64,000 nt of DNA from Mucilaginibacter sp. (GTDB lineage Bacteria; Bacteroidota; Bacteroidia; Sphingobacteriales; Sphingobacteriaceae): the NCBI RefSeq assembly GCF_028288225.1, contig NZ_JAQBOC010000084.1, positions 33,048 to 97,047 of the forward strand, written 5' to 3'. A program made the translations under genes and the position numbers. Under the pieces are notes generated by a model. The model was given only the letters and a program-made list of their open reading frames with translations, was not told where the DNA came from and searched no databases. This document shows, piece after piece, positions 16,557-23,599 of this stretch (the stretch's first letter is position 1; each line of letters begins with the position of its first letter).

Positions 16557-19010
16557 TTGCAAAACATATACTTAATACCATCTGTAAGAAAAATCGCCTG
16601 CCTGTGCCTGCTGCTGCTATTTTGTGCCAATGCTTATTGTCAGCCTAAAACAGAAAATGGGTATAACTTTTCACTTATTGTTGTAAACGAAAAACTGCAG
16701 CCTGAAGATGGTGCAACGGTTAAGCTATTAAAGGATGATAAACCGTTAAAAACCGTTGTAACCAATGCAAATGGAACAGCAAAGTTTGTAAGCATTCAAA
16801 CGGGAGCCTACACCTTTTTAGTAAGCAGCGCCGGTTATAAACCACAAACCAGCCGCGTTTACCATTTTCCTGCTGATGTAAATACCGATACTGTAAAGTT
16901 ACAACTGGTAACTACCGCATTACAACAGGTAAATGTTACCGCACATGCACAACCTATTGAGTTGCAGCAGGGTAAAGTAATTGTTAATGTTGATGCATCG
17001 GTTACTAATACAGGTTCAACGGTGCTGGAGGTTTTGGAGAAATCGCCTGGGGTTACTGTGGACAGGAATGGCGGCATCTCCCTGCAGGGTAAGGCCGGTG
17101 TACTGGTAACCATTGACGATAAACCCACCTACCTGTCAGGTGCCGACCTGAACAATTTATTGAGCAGCATGAGCTCATCGCAGGTATCGCAGATTGAATT
17201 GATAGCCAACCCAACGGCTAAATACGATGCAAGCGGTAATGCGGGGATCATCAACATAAAAACAAAAAAGAACAGGCAGAAAGGCTTTAACGGCTCTTTT
17301 ACCACCTCGGTGGGGCAGGGTGTTTATCCTAAAAATAACAACAGCCTTATATTAAATTACCGCATCGGGAAGATCAACACCTTTTTTAATTACAACTTTA
17401 ACTATGTTGAATACCTGACTGACCTTTATGCCTTAAGAAAGTATTATGATGAAAATGGCGCTGTTACTGCCATGCTGCGGCAGCCATCGTATTTTAGCGG
17501 CAAGTTTTTTAACAATACCATTAAAACCGGGCTCGATTATTTTATCAGCCCAAAAACTACTATAGGCATTGTGCTAAGCGGTACCAGTATTCACCGTTAT
17601 GGCAACAACCTTGCTACAGCCACCTGGCTTGATCCTGCCGGTGCAGTTGATTCGGCTATTGCCACCGGGAATAAAAATGATAACAGGTTTAAAAATGGGG
17701 CGATAAATTTAAATTTAAGGCATACTATCTCCCCATTGCAAGATATTGCGGTTGACCTTGACTACCTGCATTATAGTCTTGAAACCAGCCAGGATTTTAA
17801 TAATGAGCTGCTTGCACCCGGCGGCTATAAAGATGAATCGCGCGGAAATATCCCAACAACTATAAAAATAGCTTCGGGAAAAGTGGATTATACCCTGAAG
17901 CTGGGCGAAACCGGTACCCTGCAATCCGGCATAAAATCTTCCTACAGCAATACGGATAACCTGGCGGCTTATCAGAATTTTGATGGCACACAATGGGTTG
18001 ATGACTACACCAAAAGCAACCATTTTTTGTATAAGGAAAACATTAACGCCGTGTATACCTCTGTGGAAAAGAAATATAATAAATTTACTATCCAGGGTGG
18101 GGTTAGGTATGAGTATACCAGCTATAAAGCCAATCAGCTGGGCAATGCAGTTCAGAAAGATTCGGCATTTTCACGTAACTATGGCGAGTTTTTCCCGAGC
18201 GGATATATCAGCTACCAGGCAGATTCATCACATAGCTTAACACTTACCGCGGGCAGGCGGATAGATAGGCCGGTGTTCCAAAATCTTAACCCTTTTTATT
18301 TTATCATTAATAAATACACCTACGAAACAGGCAACCCTTACCTTTTGCCCCAGTTTAGCTGGAACTTTGAGCTGAGCCATCAGTATAAAAACCTGCTGAC
18401 TACAAGCGTATCCTACAGCAATATAAAAAACTATTTCTCGCAGTTGTTTTTGAATGATGCTACTAAAGGCATTCTTTTATACTCACAGGGAAATGTGGGC
18501 CATACGTATAACATTGGGGTATCGCAGGCAGTGTCGGTAACACCCTTTAGCTGGTGGAGCCTTACTGCCCAGGCTACCTTTAACCACAAGCAATTAAGGG
18601 GCTTTAACGGCAATACTTACACCAGCCAGATTAACCAGCTTAACATAAGCGCAAACAACCAGTTTACCATAGCCAAAACTTATACTGCCGAGATCTCCGG
18701 CTTTTATACCACCAAGGCACGTAACGATGTTCAGGAACTTTTGTACCCAACAGGGCAGCTGTCGGCGGGAATAGCAAGGCCGGTGCTAAAAAAGAAAGGT
18801 ACGCTTAAATTTAGTGTCCGCGATATTTTGTACACCAATGCCATGGAGGGTTTCACCTCGTTCCCCAATGCTACCGAGTATTTTAAAATAATGCGTGATA
18901 GCAGGGTGTTTACGCTCACCTTTACCTATCGCTTTGGCAAAACCTACAAAACCGTAAAACGATCAGACGGCAGCGCCGCCGAGGAAATGGAAAGGGTGGG
19001 GAATGGGTGA
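16557..19010 (+). CDS. TonB-dependent-type outer-membrane beta-barrel receptor
   Basis: 817 residues. The signal peptide ends near ANAYCQ (about 29). It is followed by a carboxypeptidase-like beta-sandwich (about 40-115), a plug domain with VLEKSPGVTVDRNGGISLQG and IELIANPTAKYDASGNAGIINI, then a barrel to the C-terminus. The plug text is that of the OMP_b-brl_3/CirA-like group without a SusD partner. It takes up an unknown ligand across the outer membrane. No in-frame ATG precedes the signal peptide; TTG at 16557 is the best start, and an upstream frame error cannot be excluded. Confidence 0.85.
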   Translation: MQNIYLIPSVRKIACLCLLLLFCANAYCQPKTENGYNFSLIVVNEKLQPEDGATVKLLKDDKPLKTVVTNANGTAKFVSIQTGAYTFLVSSAGYKPQTSRVYHFPADVNTDTVKLQLVTTALQQVNVTAHAQPIELQQGKVIVNVDASVTNTGSTVLEVLEKSPGVTVDRNGGISLQGKAGVLVTIDDKPTYLSGADLNNLLSSMSSSQVSQIELIANPTAKYDASGNAGIINIKTKKNRQKGFNGSFTTSVGQGVYPKNNNSLILNYRIGKINTFFNYNFNYVEYLTDLYALRKYYDENGAVTAMLRQPSYFSGKFFNNTIKTGLDYFISPKTTIGIVLSGTSIHRYGNNLATATWLDPAGAVDSAIATGNKNDNRFKNGAINLNLRHTISPLQDIAVDLDYLHYSLETSQDFNNELLAPGGYKDESRGNIPTTIKIASGKVDYTLKLGETGTLQSGIKSSYSNTDNLAAYQNFDGTQWVDDYTKSNHFLYKENINAVYTSVEKKYNKFTIQGGVRYEYTSYKANQLGNAVQKDSAFSRNYGEFFPSGYISYQADSSHSLTLTAGRRIDRPVFQNLNPFYFIINKYTYETGNPYLLPQFSWNFELSHQYKNLLTTSVSYSNIKNYFSQLFLNDATKGILLYSQGNVGHTYNIGVSQAVSVTPFSWWSLTAQATFNHKQLRGFNGNTYTSQINQLNISANNQFTIAKTYTAEISGFYTTKARNDVQELLYPTGQLSAGIARPVLKKKGTLKFSVRDILYTNAMEGFTSFPNATEYFKIMRDSRVFTLTFTYRFGKTYKTVKRSDGSAAEEMERVGNG

Positions 19011-19018
19011 TGGAGTTT

Positions 19019-19303
19019 TGAATGCCGAATACTGAGTAACTAAGGTTGAATTATGAAAGAACCTTCGGCATTCGTTGTATTCATCATTCTGTATTCAATG
19101 ATCTATCCGATCTTACTTTCTTTGACCCTATGGGTCATATTATAGGTTTAAGTTAAGGAACGGAATAGGGAAATTATTAATATCGAATGATGAATTTCGA
19201 ACGCCGAAGTTTACTTCATTATTTCAATATTCGTTGTTCGGTATTTTTTGTTCATTTCAACTTAATGACATTGCCCTATGGGTCATATTATGGGTTTACG
19301 TTT
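19019..19303. repeat. Gap with two diverged repeat copies
   Basis: CCCTATGGGTCATATTAT followed by a GGTTTA-like stretch occurs twice, at about 19126 and 19274. Each copy is preceded by AATGCCGAATAC/AACGCCGAAG-type words and their complements (CTTCGGCATTCG, TTCGTTGTTCGG). It looks like a duplicated intergenic repeat between convergent genes. Confidence 0.55.
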
Positions 19304-19305
19304 AC

Positions 19306-20199
19306 CTACACCGGCTCAATAAACAAATGTTTATAATGCGGATAGTTAGCCTGGATAGCTTCCCGTAAGGTATTAATGGTATCCGCTATTTCACCACCCG
19401 ACCTGTTTGCATCAAACTTTATTTTCAGCAATAACAGCACTTCCTCCGGCGACATGTACATGGATAATTGTGCCGACATGCTTTGTACCGCAGGGTTTTT
19501 CTCAACCAGGGTTATTATCTTTTTCAATTCATCGGGATGAGCGGTTTCACCCATTAGCAGGCTGTGGCTTTCGCGCACCAGCAATACAGCTACCAGGGTA
19601 AGCAACAGGCCTATCATTATCGAGGCTACGCCATCAAGGTAAGGGTTGTGGAGCAATTGGCTCAGCAGGATCCCTGTAAAGGCAATCAGGATGCCTATCA
19701 CGTCGGCAGCATCTTCAAAAAGCACTACAAAGGTTGCAGGGTCTTTACTTTGCCTTACGGCTTTCCAAAAGGTCATGCTGCCACGCTGGCGGTTAAACTC
19801 CTTTAGAGCAGTTATTAACGAATAACCATCAAGCACAAAGGCAATGCCCAGTATAGCGTAGTTCCATACGGGGTTCTTTATTTCTTCGGGGTGCATCAGG
19901 TGCTGGATGCCTTCATAAATTGAAAAGCCACCACCCAGCGCAAAAAACACCAGCGATACCACAAACGCCCAAAAGTAAAGCTCCTTGCCGTAGCCAAAAG
20001 GCCGCTTTTCATCTGCCGGTTTAAGGCTTTTATGGATGCCCAGCAACAGCAGGATCTCGTTACTGGTATCAACCAATGAATGGATGCCCTCCGATGCCAT
20101 TGCCGAACTGCCTGTAGCAGCCGCAGCAACAAGCTTTACAATTGCTATAATGGTATTGGCAACAAAGGCCGTGTATATGGGTGTTTTGTTTGTAGGCAT
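19306..20199 (-). CDS. Cation diffusion facilitator (CDF) family transporter
   Basis: 297 residues with about six spans. SEGIHSLVDTSNEILLLLG in span 2 and DAADVIGILIAFTGI in span 5 carry the H/D metal-site residues of CDF proteins. PFGYGKELYFWAFVVSL is the family-typical loop into span 3. A cytoplasmic C-terminal domain (about 215-297) follows. It would export divalent metal ions such as zinc, cobalt or iron using the proton gradient; the ion is not readable. The start is ATG at 20199. Confidence 0.88.
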   Translation of the reverse strand: MPTNKTPIYTAFVANTIIAIVKLVAAAATGSSAMASEGIHSLVDTSNEILLLLGIHKSLKPADEKRPFGYGKELYFWAFVVSLVFFALGGGFSIYEGIQHLMHPEEIKNPVWNYAILGIAFVLDGYSLITALKEFNRQRGSMTFWKAVRQSKDPATFVVLFEDAADVIGILIAFTGILLSQLLHNPYLDGVASIMIGLLLTLVAVLLVRESHSLLMGETAHPDELKKIITLVEKNPAVQSMSAQLSMYMSPEEVLLLLKIKFDANRSGGEIADTINTLREAIQANYPHYKHLFIEPV

Positions 20200-20348
20200 A
20201 CTATAAAGCTTTTTTAGGCAACGCTAATATAGTGAGTAGGTTTGGATTATTGTTTTTTGGGGGATGGGTTAATGACCCCTCCCAAACACAACAAAACCCG
20301 GCCGGAGCCAGGTTCTGTCAACTATCTCTCATAATATATAAAACGGTC

Positions 20349-21149
20349 TTAAGGATCAATCATCAGCCATGTTTTAGGGCCAACAATACCATCGGGCACT
20401 ACGCCATGCTGCGACTGGAATGCGCGGATAGCGGCCTCTGTTTTGGGGCCAAAGCTTCCGTCGGCATTCAGGCCAAGCTTGGTTTGTACAATTTTCACCA
20501 GCTCAGGGTTATTATTTATACCGCGCCTTAAGGTAGCGCGTGCGGGTCTGTCGGCCGTTGGCGGGGCTGCAACGGGTATCAGCTCAGGTGCAGGGGCCAC
20601 GCCGTTCAAAATATCACTCACTGACGAACGAAAGGCATTCATATCAAAATCAGGATCAGATTTGCGGCCCGGAGGTAAGGCGTATTCTTTGTGCCCGGCG
20701 CAAAACTCGGCACCTTTGCCAATGTGTTTCAATATGGCTGCAACACCCCTGTGGTAGGCATCAACCTGTATGGTTGGCCATGGTGTATCGTCCCGTCCGC
20801 CGGTATTTTCGGCCTCAATGCCAATAAAATTGCTGTTGCCGGTGGCAATGCCCTGCCATTTGCCGCCGCCTGCATGGTTGCATTTGCCTGCCGCAATTAT
20901 GTAATAGGTGCCATCCCGGCCAAGGCCAAGCTGCGACAGCGGGCCTGAAAGATCCGGCCGCCCATTTATTAAAGTTTTAAGCGTGGGCATATTGCCACTA
21001 TTTTTACCGGGCGTTGCTGTGTGATGGCAAAGTATCCCCTTTACCTCGCCCATATCGCCGTGGCCACGGTCTTGCCAGCCTGGTGATTCTGCTACTTTTA
21101 AACCGGCGTTCATTAAAACCTCCGGCAGCCATGTTAATGAAAAAGCCAT
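20349..21149 (-). CDS. N-acetylmuramoyl-L-alanine amidase with a peptidoglycan-binding domain
   Basis: 266 residues. The amidase_2 domain (about 25-165) has GILCHHTATPG with a zinc histidine, NFIGIEAENTG, and GHKEYALPPGRKSDPDFDM, the usual ligand and catalytic end of endolysins. A proline-rich linker leads to a PG_binding_1 domain at the C-terminus (VQTKLGLNADGSFGPKTEAAIRAFQ). No signal peptide is visible. It cleaves the bond between muramic acid and the peptide stem. A strong GGAGG sits ahead of the start, inside the end of the upstream gene. The domain plan is that of phage or tail-module lysins. Confidence 0.9.
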   Translation of the reverse strand: MAFSLTWLPEVLMNAGLKVAESPGWQDRGHGDMGEVKGILCHHTATPGKNSGNMPTLKTLINGRPDLSGPLSQLGLGRDGTYYIIAAGKCNHAGGGKWQGIATGNSNFIGIEAENTGGRDDTPWPTIQVDAYHRGVAAILKHIGKGAEFCAGHKEYALPPGRKSDPDFDMNAFRSSVSDILNGVAPAPELIPVAAPPTADRPARATLRRGINNNPELVKIVQTKLGLNADGSFGPKTEAAIRAFQSQHGVVPDGIVGPKTWLMIDP

Positions 21150-21150
21150 A

Positions 21151-21507
21151 TTATATCATTCCTCCTTTTGATTCCGGCAGATCTGCATCTCCCGTTAAGT
21201 CTGTTGCCTCTACATCGCATCCGTCCGGCTCGTCATCGCCGTCGGGCAGATCCTGTAGTGATGGATCATTTGCCTGTGGATTTTGCCCGGCTGCGTCTCC
21301 GGTGTCTCCTCCCGCAGTAGGTGGGTCCGGGGTAGCGTTAATATTAACCATGGCTGCAGGTAAATGGGCCTTTGTAAGCCCGGTACCACCCATGTTATAT
21401 AAAAGCTGGTGGATGACACGCCCGGGGTAGACGGAGTAAATAGCGCTCACCAGGATAAATATGAATATTATCCCGGTTGCGATCTCTAAAATGTTTGATC
21501 CTGACAT
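21151..21507 (-). CDS. Small membrane protein with an acidic tail, amidase partner
   Basis: 118 residues. One N-terminal hydrophobic span (about 7-26) leads to a short basic segment (YPGRVIHQLLYNMGG), then a long Pro/Gly/Asp-rich acidic tail. No family is recognised. Its stop codon lies 1 bp from the amidase ATG, and its last codons contain the AAAGGAGG that serves the amidase, so the two are translated together. A holin-like or anchoring role for the amidase is plausible from position, but it is inference. Confidence 0.6.
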   Translation of the reverse strand: MSGSNILEIATGIIFIFILVSAIYSVYPGRVIHQLLYNMGGTGLTKAHLPAAMVNINATPDPPTAGGDTGDAAGQNPQANDPSLQDLPDGDDEPDGCDVEATDLTGDADLPESKGGMI

Positions 21508-21963
21508 ATTGGTAATGAATTAAGTTTTTCAGGCAGATTATAGCTTAGCGGTAATTAATTTCAGACGATACTTGTCATTCAAAAAATTAAGATTTCTTAA
21601 CTATAAGTTTTGTTTATTATATTTTTAGGTGATATTAGGTTAGTTATTATTTAACAATAAATATCTGATAAAATATATTGACTTACAAGTATTTAAGCAA
21701 ATTTATTTACGGTGATCAAGTGTGTTTATAAATAATACATGGATAGGTTATTTATTTAGATTTTTACAGACTTATTTTAATTTTTAGAGGGGTGTTGATA
21801 GATCGGTTGCCTGTACCCCGTTATCAATGTTTGAAGAATATAAATTAATATTAATACATTACGCCCCGGTAAAGCTCATTTTAATAATCCCCTGCCTGAG
21901 TAAATTATTACCGCTACATTAATCAATCAGATACTTATATTTGCACATTACAGTTTACTATTT
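21508..21963. other. AT-rich intergenic region with an RRM gene promoter
   Basis: 456 bp without a gene. TATATTTG at 21936-21943 is a full -7 match ending 20 bp before the RRM gene start. A possible H-type pseudoknot lies at 21789-21827 (GGGGT with ACCCC, TTGATA with TATCAA, interleaved). Nothing else is recognisable. Confidence 0.5.
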
Positions 21964-22305
21964 ATGATAAAAATATTTGTGGGTGGTTTCCCGCTTGATT
22001 TTACGGAACTCGACATCGCGATGCTTGTTGGGCTACATGGTGATATTAGTACCATTAAAATTGTTCGGGATAAAAAGACCAGGATCTGCAAGGGTTATGC
22101 ATTTGTAGAGATGTTAAGTCAGGAGGGCGCCGACAGGGCCGTTGAAGCGCTTGATGGCACCGAAGTTGGCGGCAGGCAGCTAAATGTAAAAATAAGGGAA
22201 GATAAACCTGTTCCTCCGCCCAAAAACTATTCTTCAAATATGAGATCATCCGGCGGCAGCAGCAGCAGCTTTGAAAAAAAGAAACGCCCCAGGAGGCCTA
22301 TTTAA
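21964..22305 (+). CDS. RNA recognition motif (RRM) protein
   Basis: 113 residues, with one RRM at residues 1-80. RNP2 is IFVGGF at the very start and RNP1 is KGYAFVEM around 43-50. A glycine/serine-rich tail ends in a basic KKKRPRRPI patch. Such single-RRM proteins are abundant in Bacteroidota and bind RNA post-transcriptionally. The stop codon overlaps that of the convergent CHC2 gene. Confidence 0.92.
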   Translation: MIKIFVGGFPLDFTELDIAMLVGLHGDISTIKIVRDKKTRICKGYAFVEMLSQEGADRAVEALDGTEVGGRQLNVKIREDKPVPPPKNYSSNMRSSGGSSSSFEKKKRPRRPI

Positions 22306-22568
22306 ACGCCGAACTCTAAAACCAAGCTCGTTACAGCTTCATCATAGCTTTTACTTTCAATAGCCATTACAAATTCTATCGGGCCGCCTTCCTTGCCGCA
22401 GCCGAAACACTTAAATATGTTTTTTGCCGGCGATACCATAAAGGAGTCTGTGCTATCTGCATGAAAGGGGCAGTTCCCTTTTAAAATACGCCTGCCTTCT
22501 TCAAGCTTCAGGTGTTTTGAAATGATCTTCGTTAAATCGGCCCGCGTTTGTATAATTTCTGGTGACAT
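22302..22568 (-). CDS. Stand-alone CHC2 zinc-finger protein (primase-like)
   Basis: 88 residues. CPFH and CFGC, separated by about 17 residues, form the C-x2-H-xn-C-x2-C zinc ribbon of DnaG-type primases, with the usual NIFKCFGCGKEGG and a trailing helix. There is no TOPRIM or helicase-binding domain, so it is not a full primase. Free CHC2 proteins are usually associated with mobile elements or DNA-binding accessory roles. ATG 22568 was chosen as the start because the domain begins right after it; the upstream extension has no primase similarity. Confidence 0.8.
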   Translation of the reverse strand: MSPEIIQTRADLTKIISKHLKLEEGRRILKGNCPFHADSTDSFMVSPAKNIFKCFGCGKEGGPIEFVMAIESKSYDEAVTSLVLEFGV

Positions 22569-22835
22569 AATATAGTAGGGCAAACATACACAACCATTGG
22601 TGGTACACCAACCCAAGCCGTAGAATGTTGAAAATTTTAGGGATGTTGGAAAATTGATTGCAGAACTCCGGGTAAACAATGTAAAAGTTTAATGGGCCGA
22701 TGGGGCTACCTGAGATCAACCCGTTAGGCACCGATTTCCCATTTCAAAATCGTTTCCTACCTGCTAATACCTCACATTGGTGTTAATGGCATATCCAATG
22801 ATTTGTTTCGCATATTCTGCTTTTGCTTTGCACTA

Positions 22836-22843
22836 TACATTTG
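22836..22843 (+). promoter_or_regulatory. -7 element of the NTF2-like gene
   Basis: TACATTTG matches TAnnTTTG and ends 16 bp before the ATG at 22860. The upstream stretch has several TTTG words that could act as -33. Confidence 0.45.
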
Positions 22844-22859
22844 ATAAAAAAACAGCAAT

Positions 22860-23342
22860 ATGAGAAGCAATCTTTTTAAGGTTTTAATAATAGGTTTATT
22901 ATTGGCCTTTACAGAAAAAACATATGCCGGCACAGGTAAAGGGCCGGCCGATTATAACACAACCATCCGCGATTTTATCGACAGCCACATGAACTCCAAT
23001 TATAAAAAGCTGGATGCTGTAATGGGCGAAAATGCAGCCTTTAAAATTCCCCGCGGCGAAGTTGTACTTGTTCAAAGCAAAGATAAGCTGGTTGAGCACA
23101 TGCGCCAGATAGCAACTGTTGTACAAAATTGCGACGCAAAGTACGAGGTGCTTGCCAAAAGCGATGCCCTGGTTATTGCCCGTGTTGATTTTAAATATGA
23201 AAACACCATCCAGCATAATTACTTAACCTTAGAAAAAAATGCCGACAAGGAGTGGAAGATAACCCAGGTATGTAAGCTGTTTGATGATAGGGATGTTAGT
23301 GAACCTCAAAAAATAATGGCTGAGAATAAGAATAAGAATTAG
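22860..23342 (+). CDS. Secreted NTF2-like (nuclear transport factor 2 family) protein
   Basis: 160 residues with a signal peptide (cleavage near KTYAG, about 24). DYNTTIRDFIDSHMNSNYKKLDAVMGENAAFKIPRG is the opening helix and cone region of NTF2-like folds, and KEWKITQVCKLFD is the usual last strand. These proteins bind small ligands or form dimers; no specific role can be given. The C-terminal KNKNKN stretch borders the following repeat. Confidence 0.75.
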   Translation: MRSNLFKVLIIGLLLAFTEKTYAGTGKGPADYNTTIRDFIDSHMNSNYKKLDAVMGENAAFKIPRGEVVLVQSKDKLVEHMRQIATVVQNCDAKYEVLAKSDALVIARVDFKYENTIQHNYLTLEKNADKEWKITQVCKLFDDRDVSEPQKIMAENKNKN

Positions 23343-23490
23343 AGTCAAGAGTCAGGAGTTGGGGTAAAAATAGTGATTAAAAAAGATCAACTGAACAAGA
23401 TATTTGTTTTAATAGATAATAACTGGCTTGAACTCTTTTATATCTTAACTCTTGACTCCTGACTTCCTGACTTCCTGACTCTCGACTCTA
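23340..23490. repeat. Inverted pair of AGTCAAGA repeats
   Basis: AGAGTCAAGAGTCAGGAGT at 23342-23360 is mirrored by CTTGACTCCTGACTTCCTGA and further CTGACTCTCGACTCTA units at 23450-23490. The pair starts at the NTF2-like gene stop codon. Confidence 0.65.
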
Positions 23491-23511
23491 ATATTAACTG
23501 GTCTTTAAATT

Positions 23512-23561
23512 AATCACCCTATTAGGGTGATTTTTTATTATATTAGTAATAGCTTAATTTG
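23512..23561 (+). promoter_or_regulatory. Operator palindrome and promoter of the two-component operon
   Basis: AATCACCCTA (23512-23521) and TAGGGTGATT (23523-23532) are perfect inverted arms around one T. After 21 bp comes TTAATTTG (23554-23561), one base from TAnnTTTG. The same dyad at the same distance from a -7 box recurs at 27341. It can also be read as a terminator hairpin (AATCACCC/GGGTGATT then TTTT), which is the main alternative. Confidence 0.55.
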
Positions 23562-23599
23562 TATACATGGTTATCAGTTAAGTTGTAAACCGCATTTAT

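Noticed and set aside
20349..21507. Prophage
   Set aside because: The amidase resembles an endolysin but no integrase, capsid, terminase or tail gene is in the window.
23512..23540. Reading of the AATCACCC/GGGTGATT dyad as a plain terminator
   Set aside because: Possible, but the matching site at 27341 lacks a full stem and T-tract while keeping the same distance to a -7 box, so an operator was preferred.
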